Origin: Pegea sp. RAD2-039
Taxonomy: Eukaryota; Chordata; Thaliacea; Salpida; Salpidae
Length of the DNA stretch: 64,000 nt
Direction of reading: 5' to 3'
NCBI GenBank assembly: GCA_034620365.1
Contig: JAQGEQ010000380.1
Span: 4,203,587-4,267,586, forward strand
Part shown: in pieces, positions 51,922 to 63,645 of the stretch
Position numbering within the stretch: position 1 is the first letter of the stretch
Layout of the letters: every line of letters begins with the position of its first letter
Made by a program: the position numbers and the translations under genes
Notes under the pieces: model-generated
What the model was told of the DNA's origin: nothing
The model's input: the letters and a program-made list of their open reading frames with translations, nothing else
Databases searched by the model: none

Positions 51922-54900
51922 CTATACAAATAATTTATTTTTATTAATCATAAAAATTCATGAGGACAATTAGCTGATATAATACTGATTTCCAGAATTA
52001 ATTTGAAGTATAATTTTAGCAAAAAATCAAAACTTGACTAGATAAGTATTTTTTACTTCATGATTTATCAAAGTTTTAATATATATTAAAAAAGTTAACC
52101 ATAAGCAAATCAAACTGGATAAGTTTTAAAGTGATAAAATAAAACATACACAATAAAACTACTCATTTAAAAGTAATTAAAGGAGCAATATAAATTGCCT
52201 TAACTAACATAAGATAATTTTTTAGAGAAGAAATAATAAAACAGTTATAGAAATAGTTAACTATCTTTAACAATATAATATGTAAAACCTAAAAGATGTA
52301 ACAATGTAAAATTTTTATAATGATTTTGACTGCTATAGTAAATAATTAGGAAATTATAAAAGTGATAAACAGGTTTATTAAATATGCATAACATATGATC
52401 AAAATTAGGAACATATACAATCTAATTTCATTATACTAAACTCTTTAACTTACATTTTTGAAAAAGGAATGAATATGATAAAAAATCTTAAAATATTTGT
52501 TTAAAAACCCATAAGCAAATAAAAAGCTAAAAAATAAACAAAGCTTATGAAACAATTTGTCTAGAAAATCAATCATAATACTAGTCAATATTTTATAAAA
52601 CTAAATTATGAAAAATGGTAGACTATATAATAATTTATATAATATAACTTTTATAAAAATATGTTTTTACATAATACATAACCAATGAGAAAACTAAAAA
52701 CATAAAAAGTAATATTTATAAGTAGAAATTTTATTCATCATATGATGACCTGTAAGAAAAATTTGAAAATCTATAAATATAATTTAATTTAAATAAATAT
52801 AATCTATAAATATTTAGTTTAAGCCATAAATAATTTCTAAAAAAAGTTTACATATAAAATCTTTACATATTTCACTTAATTTATTATATAATATAAATTT
52901 ACTATGAAGTTACTATAGAATACTATCATGAAAGAAATTGATTTTTATCTTCAATTTTAGTAAACAGTAAGTAACAAAAAAAACCTTTTACTACAATAAG
53001 TATTTCTAACATTGAAACTGAATCTACTTTTAAAACTAAAATTCATAATTTTCCTTTTAAACACTTTTATTATAATTGTAATAAGCAGAAATCAAAATTT
53101 GATTATCAAATTTAATTTTTAAGCAGTCTTAAGTATTTTGCTTACTTTAAATGACCAAAAACAACATTTTCAAATACCATTAAATATTCTTACTACACAA
53201 TTTTATAAGGAGGTGATAATTGTTTTAAATATATTTTTTCTAATCAAAAAACACTTTTAATACATATTAGTTAAATGCATATTTATTTTTGTCTCTTTAT
53301 CTCACAAACAGTTAAATAATTTAACACAGTTAAGTTATTCTAAGAATCTTAAATAAGTTAAAGTAAAGTATAAAAGTAATACAGGCAAATAAATAAGAAA
53401 TGTTAGACTTTTTAATAAAAATTCAATAAGAAATAAAACCTTCAAAAAATAATTTAAAAAAATTTTAAATAAGATTTTTAATAAAAATCAGAAAAGTTAT
53501 AAAATAATTTTAAACTAAATTATTCAAACAAAAAAAATTTTTAACAAAAAACTGACTAATATTCATTTTAATAATTAAATACACTAAGATATTAAGAGTA
53601 AAAATCAAAAACTAAAAGATAAATATTTAAGAATAAAAAGTTATATAGAAGAAACTTAATAAATATGAAGCAAATTAGATAGTAATAAAAATAAAACTTT
53701 TATATTTTTCAATAGATTATAAAGAATCAATTATTACAATTTTATTACAAAATATTTTAATAAGAAGAAAATCATTTTAAATCAACATTTCAAGATCTAC
53801 TTTTTTAGCAATAAAAATAATTACTAAACTAAAATTAATAATGTATAAAGTTAGTAAGAATTTCAAAAAAAAATCCATAAGAGATTAGATTTAAAAAAAA
53901 GATTAATTTTTCAAGCTATGGCATAAAGAAACTGAATAACTAAATATCCCAAAGATCAAACACAATATAGTAAATAAAAATTACTTTTATTAAATAGTCT
54001 AGATTTAGCAAATATAATCAAAAAATTTAATTAAACAAAAATATAAAATTAATAAATTTAAAACATTCAAGTTAGTTATCAAAATCAGATATACAAGACA
54101 GATATCAATAATTAAATATTATTTGTTATCTAAGTGAAGTTTACATTGGTGGTAAGTAGCAAACTAATAAGTAGCAAAAGTTACTATAACATTAAACTAA
54201 GTTTAAGCTAAACTACTAATTAAATCATAGATGTTAAGAAAAAAACAATAACATAAAAGTAAAAAGTTTATTTTGACATTATTGTTAAATAAAAGTTTAA
54301 AAACATGAATTATAGTATTAAAAAATTGAAATAAAAGGTTTTTTTCGTATCTGGCGTTTTTTTTTCTAACTGAAAAACGCAAATTTATGAATATTTTTTG
54401 TTCTGGTAATCTAAAATGTATCTGTGATTACATGGCACTTAAACTAATTCAGAAATTAATCATTATATTTTTAAATTATATCATATTATATTGCTTTGAT
54501 TTTAAAAAACCCAAAATAAATATTGCAACAGAAGTTCTACTATTTTTAACCCTTTGCAAGTTATCAACTCTAGTAAGTAATAGCTGCTCAACAAATTTTA
54601 TAACAAAAAGCCTTAAAAAATAGTTTAATCGTATAAATAGAACTGACATTATTCAAAAATGAAATTCCCATATAATTTGCTATTTAGAACTATTATCTAA
54701 CAACTTTTTTAAGTTTCGTTCTATCAGCTGCATTAAAGTTTAAAAAACTCTAATCTGTTTTGTAATAGAAAAAAGATACACTTTAAAGTGAACATGTTTT
54801 GGTTTGAATGTTATATAGAATTTTTATAAAAGCAAAAAAAAACATAATGACACCTTTGTATATGGTTGTAATCAAATTAATTTGTTATTGTAGGTTAGGT

Positions 54901-56332
54901 AATTTTGTTTGTGTCGCGCTTTTGTACAAAAATAAAGAAAACCAAACTATCAAAAGTAATCTGTCAACAAACAAACTGAAATCTGTTAGATTATCATTAA
55001 TGATTAGTCTAGTATTATAGTAACGTAAAATTTGAGCTTTATCAGAATAAACGAATCAAAAAAATGTATTCTGTTTTTTGATGAGAAATATATTAAAGTA
55101 ACACCAAACTATAAGTAAAAGCAACTTTCAATAATAGTTCATCTAGAACTAAACTCTGCTTGTTCGATTTAGTAATTACCTGAGTATATTAATTCTTACT
55201 TCAACTAAACATTTGACTTTATTTATACCAACATGAATAAAGCATATAGCTGTAACAATTTTGCACATGAAAACTTCACATATAATTTTTCATTTGGTAA
55301 GTTTAAATGATTATTTTGACTTCATCGGCTTCAGTTTATCTTCAATTTAATAACACCATAACCACATCAGTATAAAGCTCTGCACTAAATTTATTATTAT
55401 TCGACTTTATTTATAGCTCTGTAAAAGCATTTTATAAACTCCATTTGCTTTGTAACACAGCATACCAGTAGTTGAACTAATGAGTACTAAATGACTTTGC
55501 TACGTAACTGTTGCATATAAGCTCCACAAGAAATTTCTTCTTTTGTACAAAATCATAGCATAATTACAACATAAGTATATCCGTTTTAATTGCATCATCA
55601 TATTTGTTTATGTTTACTAGTTGTACTCATCACACAACAAAATTATTAAAAACTTTTTTTTTCTTTTATGTTTTTATTCCTTTTTTTATATTTTCAATGT
55701 ATGTTGGAAAACAACTTTTAGCTTAAAAAAAATTATTATTTTACCTCTTTAAAATAGCTGCTAAGCGTCTACTGTTGGAAGCATTAAAAGAGTTTATAAC
55801 AACAGGATAACTTTTGCAATAAACTGTTTGTTTGCTATTTAGAACATTTTTCGTTTTTGCAGAATTTTCAGATAAGTATGATGAAAACATCTATTTTGTT
55901 TTCTAGCGTGATTCAAACTTTGACCTTTATGCAACGACACATGCTCGAAGCCAACACAGAGTACAAAGTTTAGTAGAAATATATTTGGGTCGACTAAACT
56001 TCTTCACTTGTAAACATTTCAGCCAACGATTGTAAAATGAGAAAAAGTATATTTAAATAATCTTCAGTTTAATTTGGGTGCTTACAAATTTTGCAACGAA
56101 ACACTATGCCTTTCATAAATCTCAGATTCTCTAAAATTTAAAATGTTATTAATTTGAGCTACAAACTCTAAGCTCTTCTGTAACCATATAGAATAACTCA
56201 TTTACAAAATTCCAAAAACGGTCGAATTTAATATAGTATTTTAATTACAAATATATAACTGAAAAGATTAACTTTGATTGGGGCAACATAAATTAAAAAT
56301 TATTAGTTTTGATAAAAGTTAGTTTAAATCAT
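51922..56332. other. Extremely AT-rich intergenic stretch
   Basis: The longest gene-poor interval, with very A-rich plus-strand sequence at 52-54.3 kb. Open frames at 54387-54623 and 54808-55020 are low-complexity and not splice-bounded. No RNA gene or repeat match seen. It should include the Rab8 promoter and the ferritin 3' UTR. Confidence 0.5.
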
Positions 56333-57771
56333 TTAGAAATTTTTATCAAACAAATAGTGTCCAAGTGAATCATTCTCAGATTTATCCAGGTTTTCAAGTG
56401 TTTTCACATAATTAGCAAGCTCCTTAGTATCAATCATTTGATGTCCCAAAAATTCATGAGAAATCATCTCCGCAAGCTGCAAAGAGTGAGGATTCAAAAA
56501 TGTTGTCATAAAATGCTTGTTATCTCTCTAAGATACTACAAAGACTTAGATGATGCAGAACTTTACTATTTACAAAACAATTTTTGATAAATTTTTGATA
56601 AATCAAAAACTTCTGTTAAAAAGAAATTTTCTCACTTCAACATATTCAAATGATTCGGAACAGTCTGTTTCTTCATCGGTCAGATATTCATTAATAGTAA
56701 CTTTAGAACCACCGCTTACAGTGATTAAGATTGGTTGGCTCTTTGACAACGAATTTAGTGTCCTCGTTGTAGTTCCGGTTGTTGGCACTTTCATAGCATT
56801 ACTAGAAATGAAATTATCAATCAGCAAAGCTATTTAAAATTCATTTTTTTAATAACTGCAGCTGATAAAACATTTTTTTGATAGTTACTTCATTAGTTGA
56901 GTTAGACTTTTAGTGATAAAAATTTCCACTTGTTTGGCACATTGAAAAGCTTTTGTGATATTGTCGATACTTCCTGCGCATTTATTTTGTTTGTATACCT
57001 GCATACCAGGGTAAAATTGCTTGTTAAAATCAGATACTAAAAAGTATTCGTATGAACAGGTATATGTAGGCTAGTTAAAAGTTCAACTGTTTAAAAAATA
57101 CTGTTGAAAGTCATAATTTTTTGAGGCCAGATGTAAATGGAGGTTAAAAGATTAAACTTAATTAAAATGATAATAACTTCAATAAAGCTCAAAACGTTTC
57201 AATTTTGATTTAGAAATACATTTGTAAATACCGTAACACTGGAAGGTACATAGTTTCCCCCTCGTTGATTCTGGTATTGGATGAAACGCTCAGCATGTTC
57301 CATTTCTTCATCAGATTTTGCTCGAAAAAATTGAGATACTTTGGGGTAATACGATTTGTAATCGTTGAAAAGATAAGACTATAAGACAAAGTAATATTTG
57401 TTAAAAAAATGGTAATTTAAAAGGTTATTAAAAATACCAGCTTCAAATAAGTGTAATGAGCTTGGAGCTCCAGTTTGATCTGATTATTGAGAAGATCATT
57501 CATTTTTTCGTCAACTTTTTGAAAGCATGCTGTCTAAAGTAGAATTATACCAGTTAAGCAGAAGATGTTATTGATGGAGTAGTAAAGATTGTTATTAAAA
57601 ACACTTAACATCTTAGCACTTAATTCGTAATTTATAGTTCAAAGTCTGATTAAACTGATTTTAGTTGCTTTAACGAGGTTAGTTCCCGAAATTATTACCT
57701 ACTTTTGTAATACATTCAACTTCCTGGTTTATTCCGATCAATAGAATACTTAGAATAATAAAAGACTTCAT
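56333..57771 (-). CDS. Secreted ferritin with enlarged helix C-D loop, 6 exons
   Basis: Exons 5' to 3': 57771-57703, 57533-57438, 57378-57232, 56998-56889, 56801-56636, 56476-56333; 243 aa (typical subunit about 175-230). A signal peptide is visible at 1-20 (MKSFIILSILLIGINQEVEC). Ferroxidase residues are kept: E45 and Y52 (E27/Y34 of human H chain), E80 and H83 in SDEEMEHAERF (E62/H65), E129 in AKQVE (E107), and Q209 in FLGHQ (Q141). So this is an H-type, catalytically plausible chain sent to the secretory pathway. Exon 5 encodes about 55 residues (142-196), rich in T and S, where other ferritins have about 20. No CAGUG iron-responsive loop is seen in the short region upstream of the ATG. 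Confidence 0.9.
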
Positions 57772-59940
57772 TTTTAACCAATTAAAAATTTAACCTTAAG
57801 TTTAGTAAATCGAAAAAATAATATTTTTAAATAAAAAATCTTTTTTAAATTGAAAAATTTTCTGATTATTACGTTGATTACATCTTAAAATAGTTTCTAC
57901 ATAAAATTTTTGCCTACATATCATTTACTAAAATGAATGATTATATACTTATAATTGACATAAGATTTTTAAATAAATTGTCTACATAAACCTTAATAGT
58001 CAAAACTAAATAAAGAAATGTTAGACATAGAAACAACTTCATTTAAAAGATAAATCCTAAACTTGCATTTTCATCTTTAAATCATCATATGATTTTGTCT
58101 AACTTTTTATAATCTTATATACTACCACTCTTCGTATGTCAGCATAAACATCCATGGGTTCAAAGGTCATTATTCGTTTCTAAAGTCTTAATGTGTTTTT
58201 AGTCTTAGAGCTTTTAATTTCAAAACAAACTTGAGCTTAGTTTATTTTATTTAAAAATGTTAAACGTTTTTTAAATATATATTTGATCAAAACTTTAGAC
58301 TCATTTTTAGAACATCAATCACAGACAAATTAATTTACTGCATAACCTCTGAAAGGTAGCTTACAGGGAAATAAATGATTTCAAATAACGAAAAATTACT
58401 TTTTCTATTTAGATAAAAAATGGGCAAATAAATTGTACTGTTATAGTTTATATTTTACAAAAACTGGAAAGTATTCAGATACCAACTTGCACAAATTTAA
58501 ACTGTACAATGATGATGTTAGGTTTTTTAAATTAGGTTAATTTTTGACCCAAATTGTGATAGAAGGATAAAATAATGTATTTTTTAAAAACGGTCTGATA
58601 ATATTTAATCAAACTTTTAAACTTAAAAGTATGAGAAGTAATAATACAAAAGCTATATAATAATATGATAATAATATAATAATGGCTTTGTGAAAATAAA
58701 GATGTTTTTTTGCCAACAAGATTAAGATTATTTTGTAGAACTCATTTGTAGCCAATCAAAATCTTTCTATAAGCAGTTTAAAAATTGAAGCTTTTAAAGT
58801 TTAGTTTTATAGATCTCTATTTTCAGCTGTGATAAGCTCATAATAGAATAAGGATCTAAATCTAGATTAAAAGAAATTAAATCACTTAACAACTTCATAT
58901 TTATTTTTCATAAATTATTTAACTATAACTCGTCATTCTGAGATTAATTTTATTAGTAGAACATAAAGCTCTATTTACAAACGAATAGTTTCAGTGAATC
59001 TGATTGCGTTAACTACTAACAGTCAAATATTTCAACTCCAGCTCTTAATTAGTTCATAAGTAGATTTCTCTAACATTTACATTCTAAAATTAAAAAGCTT
59101 AAAGTATTGTGGTCAACAACTTTCTTGTTGTTTTAGCTTGTATTAAAAACTGCAAAATAATCGTACATTGCTATGTACTTTAAAACTGTTTCCTGAAATT
59201 AATCTTGTAATAAATCAAGATTACCTAGACTATAAAACCTCAAATCATATTTCATCATTGATTTTTTAGCCTGAAATTTGAGCTCGGAAAATATTTTTTA
59301 AAGATTTTTAATAATGTGAGTTTGGAATTTTCGAAGAATTATTCATTTTTTAAAATAATCACTCGACTGATTCTGCTACATTACGGTTTTTCAAACTCCC
59401 TATTTTCCATCAGGAAAATTTCAACTCCACCTTTTTCATTCCCTATACTCTGTATCATCATTTAATAAAGTTAGTTCGAGGACTATCTTTGATGTCGTTT
59501 TATCACCTCTATTTTTGAGTGTCCTATAACAACTGAATAATTTGTGATTTCCGAAGATGCGTTAGATAAAATAAATATTCATGTCACTATCTGGGTTACT
59601 TTAAAAGTTTCTGTTTTATTAATTAGTTGGAAATTATTCTAGAGCAGAGATAATAATCATATTTGAAAGAATAATTGAAATTTAAACTTTATAAAACAAC
59701 GTTTATGCATTTTACAAACTTCTCAGTAACCATATAATTTCTAAATATCTAGTAACGTTAACCAACTTATCTCAGTAAGTTTATGGTTAGAAAAGTTTTC
59801 AGATTGTTTCAAAACACAAAATTTCATTATTAGTTTTATTATTGTAGATTATTATAAACATTTACATCTTTGAAAATACTTTTATAAAGTTCATGTCTTT
59901 TTTAATCACTTTATCATAAAAACAGTCTGCTCTTTCTAAA
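57772..59940. other. Intergenic, no gene recognised
   Basis: Upstream region of ferritin and AT-rich DNA up to the repeat cluster. Positions 59370-59530 are less AT-rich but have no coding frame that I can support. Confidence 0.5.
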
Positions 59941-60035
59941 AACGCCTTACACCAAACTACAGATAAATCACACAAATTTTTACAATTTAATAATTTATTG
60001 CATTTTAAAGGATATTTTACTTTTAAAAAGAGTTA
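59941..60035 (-). repeat. Direct copy of the secreted-protein gene's 3' end
   Basis: About 95 bases matching 62079-62170 in the same orientation (TTACACCAAACTACAGATAA, then a TTTTACAATTTAAT block and TTATTGCATTTTAAAG), with roughly one difference in eight by eye. In the gene copy this segment holds the poly(A) signal, so this looks like the 3' end of a lost minus-strand paralogue. Confidence 0.8.
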
Positions 60036-60048
60036 CAATTCAAGTTTT

Positions 60049-60288
60049 CACAACACTTGAAGAACGTTCACGTCTAAACTACGGAAGAAGATTAAATAAA
60101 ACTTAAAAGCTTTTAATTAAAACTACTTGTACTTCTGTGACGATCACCTCTTTATTATCTCAAGTTATATCACTTAGCATGAAGTTAAATCCTTTATATA
60201 GCTCAAACTTTCTAACTGTTTTTAACAACGTGATAATAATTAAAAGTAATTTGAATTCTTGCTTTATATATAGTTATCAAATTTATTT
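60049..60288 (+). repeat. Inverted copy of the secreted-protein gene's promoter
   Basis: A 240-base segment that is the reverse complement of 63406-63645, with about a dozen differences by eye (about 95 percent identity). It contains the same TATA-like TTTATATAG (60192-60200) and the CGTTCACGTCTAAACTACGG block. It is oriented to drive transcription rightwards. The match stops just before the splice acceptor and ATG of the gene copy. Confidence 0.9.
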
Positions 60289-60727
60289 GAGTTGCTAACG
60301 CTAAGAAGCTTGTATCTGACCTAACTAAAAAATATCCAGTTCGAGGATAAGGTTTGTAGCAAATTTCAAGTTTCTTCAAACTTACTTTTGAACATTGTTT
60401 TTAACTATGAGTTGTAAACGATAAAAATACTTCAAATCTTATAAAATTTTGAAAAATAAATTGAAACCATGACTTTTAAACTAAACTTTTACTCAAAAGC
60501 TTTGAACTACGACTATTTGCACTGAATTTAAGATATTTCTTTCAACTATCAGTGATATTTGCTGAAATTATATTCTTTAGAAATGAATTTCTCAAACTCA
60601 TCAATAGAACAAACTGAAGAAAAAGTTCACAAACTATTTTTATTTTGTTGCTGGTTTAGCATAAGCAAAGATGAAGTTCATGGTGTAAGCTCAGTTAGAA
60701 GCTAAATACAATCTCAATAGAAATGGT

Positions 60728-61386
60728 ATGACTGTTAGCATTAATGCTGTACTATTCTTACTGATTTTGAGATACATGTGATTAATTTATTTTTTTATTA
60801 TACTGGTAAAAACATTTTATGCCAAGAAAGTCTTATTGACATTATATATCAAAAAACATGTTTAATTTTTCGTTATAAATCAAAGTTTTACTTTCGGTAG
60901 TAAATTGGGTTGAAGCAAATACCCTAAACTATCACAAGTTGAATTTCTTGTTGATGCCGACTATATCGAACTGATAAAGATTCACTACAGTCCTATTATT
61001 AGGCCGTGTTAATAGTTTTAAACAATTTTCTGATCTTATTTCTAAATTGAGTTATTTGTAGGAGGGAAGAAACGTATTCCTTGATGACAAAGAACAACTT
61101 GCTGATTTAGCATTTGGTTGATATTACAAAACGCATCTTTTATTCATAAAATAGTTATTATAAGAAAAGAATGAGTAAATATACCATGAGTCACTTACAT
61201 AGTATTGGCTTTAATTACAAAAAATAATTTTTATAAAAACTACAACTTACTCTGGAAAAACGACAAAGAGACAAACAATACAATAGACTGGAAGATCTTT
61301 TAGGTGTATCAAATGCTAAGCAGAAACTTGGTCGACGAGCTCAAACGTCTTATAAGCGAGATAGATTTGTCCATCCTGCATTTTAA
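60728..61386 (+). CDS. Speculative two-exon short secreted peptide
   Basis: Possible exons 60728-60777 and 61287-61386 (phase 2) give 49 aa. The first exon encodes a signal-like MTVSINAVLFLLIL. The second encodes a well-mixed frame with LEDLLGVSNAKQKLGRRAQ, SYKRDRFVHPAF and a stop. A GRR sequence (amidation plus dibasic cleavage pattern) is present, as in the neighbouring gene. It lies downstream of the rightward promoter copy. Both splice sites are weak (GTGATT; pyrimidine-poor AATAG). Other splice-bounded frames at 61063-61122 (EGRNVFLDDKEQLADLAFG) and 61412-61543 (starting ESLDVQKDFGMNKELQ) compete, so the true exon structure, if any, is unresolved. Confidence 0.2.
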
Positions 61387-62078
61387 AGTTTGTATAATAT
61401 TACTATCATAGGAATCTCTCGACGTGCAAAAAGATTTTGGGATGAACAAAGAGCTTCAAAGTAAATATCGGTTTTTGAAGCTGATATCTCTGAGGAAATA
61501 TCTCAATTTGACAGCAAATGCTCAAAAGATTGAATATTTAGTTTGAAATAAAAAAGTGAATCAATTTTCAGTAGAATAATCAAAATGATAAATCAATATC
61601 TCAGGTGATTTAGTGAAAAATATCTTGAACAGTTTTTGCAAACTGTATTTTGTATCAATTCACCTGACCTAATTAACAGCTTTACACTGATATGGGTAAA
61701 AGCTTTTATATAATTCAACATTCGTATCTCTTTGAGCAATTCCTTAAAAACAAATGAATTGAAAAAAATCCATGAAGATAAAAGCAAGTATTAAGTTTTT
61801 AGTGTAAGAAATCTTAATTAGTTAATCAAATCCGAGTAAGCATTAAATATAAAGCTTCCATGATGTTTTTACTACTTATTTGAAACTTTCTTGAAACCTA
61901 AGATGAAACTAAAGTTTGATAACTTGTAGTCTATATATAATACTAGACTACTAATATGAAAATAAATGGAATTTTAACAGATTAGGTAATTGATTATTTC
62001 AAGTACTAATAATACTATTATAATATTAGGCTGCATCTTGAAACTTGTAACTATTGTCAAAAAACAATATACTGGCTT

Positions 62079-62170
62079 GTAAACTACTTTACACCAAACT
62101 ACAGATAAATGACAAAAAGTTTTACAATTTAATATTTTATTGCATTTTAAAGATATTTTACTTTTAATCG
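62079..62170 (-). repeat. 3' end of secreted-protein gene, repeated at 59941-60035
   Basis: Contains a minus-strand AATAAA (62141-62136) about 140 bases after the stop codon, a good poly(A) signal. The segment is duplicated in the same orientation about 2.1 kb away. Confidence 0.75.
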
Positions 62171-62279
62171 AATCAGAAAGAATTTAAACAAATCTTGAAA
62201 TGTGAGTTTCCTTAATAAAATTTTGACAAAATACCAAGACATCTATGGTTTTTTGGAAATACTTTTTTCATCTGATAAT

Positions 62280-63390
62280 CTAGTTGTCAATTTCAGAGTC
62301 TAGTTCATCGACTGCTTCTTCATCTTCAAAACCATCACTCATATGATTAGCTGTTAAAGAAATTAAAAATGTTTAAACTGACAGATTTCTTATTAAATGT
62401 AATCAGACAACAATAAGTTTAGACTAAACATAAATAAAACTATAATTTTGTTTAGAGATTGAATTAAAATAAATAAAATCAGAAGTAATTTTTATTAAGT
62501 ATTACCTTCTGATGATTTGATGAAGCTGTCTATATCTGTTATCATCGTTTGAGCTTTATTTTCACCAAATTGGTCCTTTATGTTATTATACAAAGACGCC
62601 AAAGTATCTCCATACTCATCCTGATCAAGTGAGCTCTAAAATAAATAAACTTGCTATTTAGTGACAGATTGTCTTAACTGAAGATTATAACAAAGATTTT
62701 GGAAAGTTTTGTTGCTGAAACATAGCTTATCCTTCTGCTGATTTTTTATTTCAACCAAGTAACTTACATCTTCTAGTTGCTTATTTTTATCCCCAAGAAC
62801 CACTCTCATAAAATGATGAATACTAGGCTTTGTTCTTCTTCGACCTTTGAAAAGTCTTCTGATGCTGTTAAGAGATAAAACAATTATTAAAAAAACAAAT
62901 TTAAAACATCAAGGTTATTTTTAAAAGAAATTCAAACCAGTGTATTTGAAAATTTAAAATGGCTTCAAAACTTTATACAAGTTTTTAAAGCAGGTGAAAT
63001 TTAGCTACCTTAAGTAAAAATTGCTAGTTTTTTTGGAAAAGACTAAACACCGCCACCAATAAAAGTAGTTTGCTTAGCACAGTTTTATCAGCAAGGTTAG
63101 AATTTGTTCACATGATAAGTTTTCATAGACTTAAACTATTTCATTTAGTACTGCAGTTCATGACTCTAATATAATAGAACTCCTTTTTAATCAAACTTTG
63201 TTTTGTAGATTGGAACCTGACCCAGGATCAGTTGTTGCTTGAAAATCATAGATTTATAGAATTGTCAGACCAGCACTTAGTCATAAACGATCAAAATAAT
63301 ATAAAGAACTTACAAGGCAGAACTCCAATCGGCATCACAAGTTGAAATCAGACCCACAGCAACCAATAAGATGATTGTTTTGTAATTCAT
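62280..63390 (-). CDS. Small secreted protein, basic N-part and acidic C-part
   Basis: Exons 5' to 3': 63390-63314, 62864-62768, 62635-62506, 62350-62280; 124 aa, all junctions in frame with good donors (GTAAGT, GTAAGT, GTAATA). A signal peptide at 1-20 (MNYKTIILLVAVGLISTCDA) is followed by DWSSAFIRRLFKGRRRTK (21-38). That segment is strongly basic and has Gly-Arg-Arg-Arg at 33-36, the pattern used for prohormone cleavage and C-terminal amidation. Residues 59-100 are neutral to acidic; the tail 107-124 is very acidic (GFEDEEAVDELDSEID). There are no cysteines in the mature part. I recognise no family. It could be a peptide-hormone or cationic-peptide precursor with an acidic pro-region, or a secreted structural protein. 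A TATA-like element is about 107 bases upstream and an acceptor ends 12 bases before the ATG. Confidence 0.75.
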
Positions 63391-63405
63391 TTTCGGTGAT
63401 TGCTG

Positions 63406-63645
63406 AAAAAATAAATTTGATAAATATATATAAAAGAAGAATTCAAATTACTTTTAATTATTATCACGTTGGTAAAAACAGTTAGAAAGTTTGAGCTATA
63501 TAAAGGATTTAACTTCATGCTAAGTGATATAAGTTGAGATAATAGGGAAGTGATCGTCACAGAAGTACAAGTAGTTTTAATTAAATGATTTTAAGTTTTA
63601 TTTAATCTTCTTCCGTAGTTTAGACGTGAACGTTCTTCAAGTGTT
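63406..63645 (-). repeat. Promoter region of secreted-protein gene, inverted repeat arm
   Basis: The right arm of the inverted duplication with 60049-60288. It spans from the TATA-like element and upstream blocks to the base before the acceptor of the first coding exon. Confidence 0.9.
63497..63504 (-). promoter_or_regulatory. TATA-like element of secreted-protein gene
   Basis: Reads TTTATATA on the minus strand, about 107 bases before the ATG at 63390. It is conserved in the inverted copy (60192-60199), and the surrounding 50 bases are unchanged between copies. Placement suits a start site near 63470, not verified. Confidence 0.5.

Noticed and set aside
55960-56010. Resemblance of TACAAAGTTTAGTA to the retroelement at about 31876
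   Set aside because: Only about 15 bases match before it decays, too little to call an LTR fragment.
56550-56837. 95-codon plus-strand frame over the ferritin gene
   Set aside because: Antisense shadow of ferritin exon 5, which has good splice sites and joins in frame.
61388-61411. Possible 24-base intron joining two coding-like frames
   Set aside because: Too short for a metazoan spliceosomal intron; the frames either side are better treated as unresolved.
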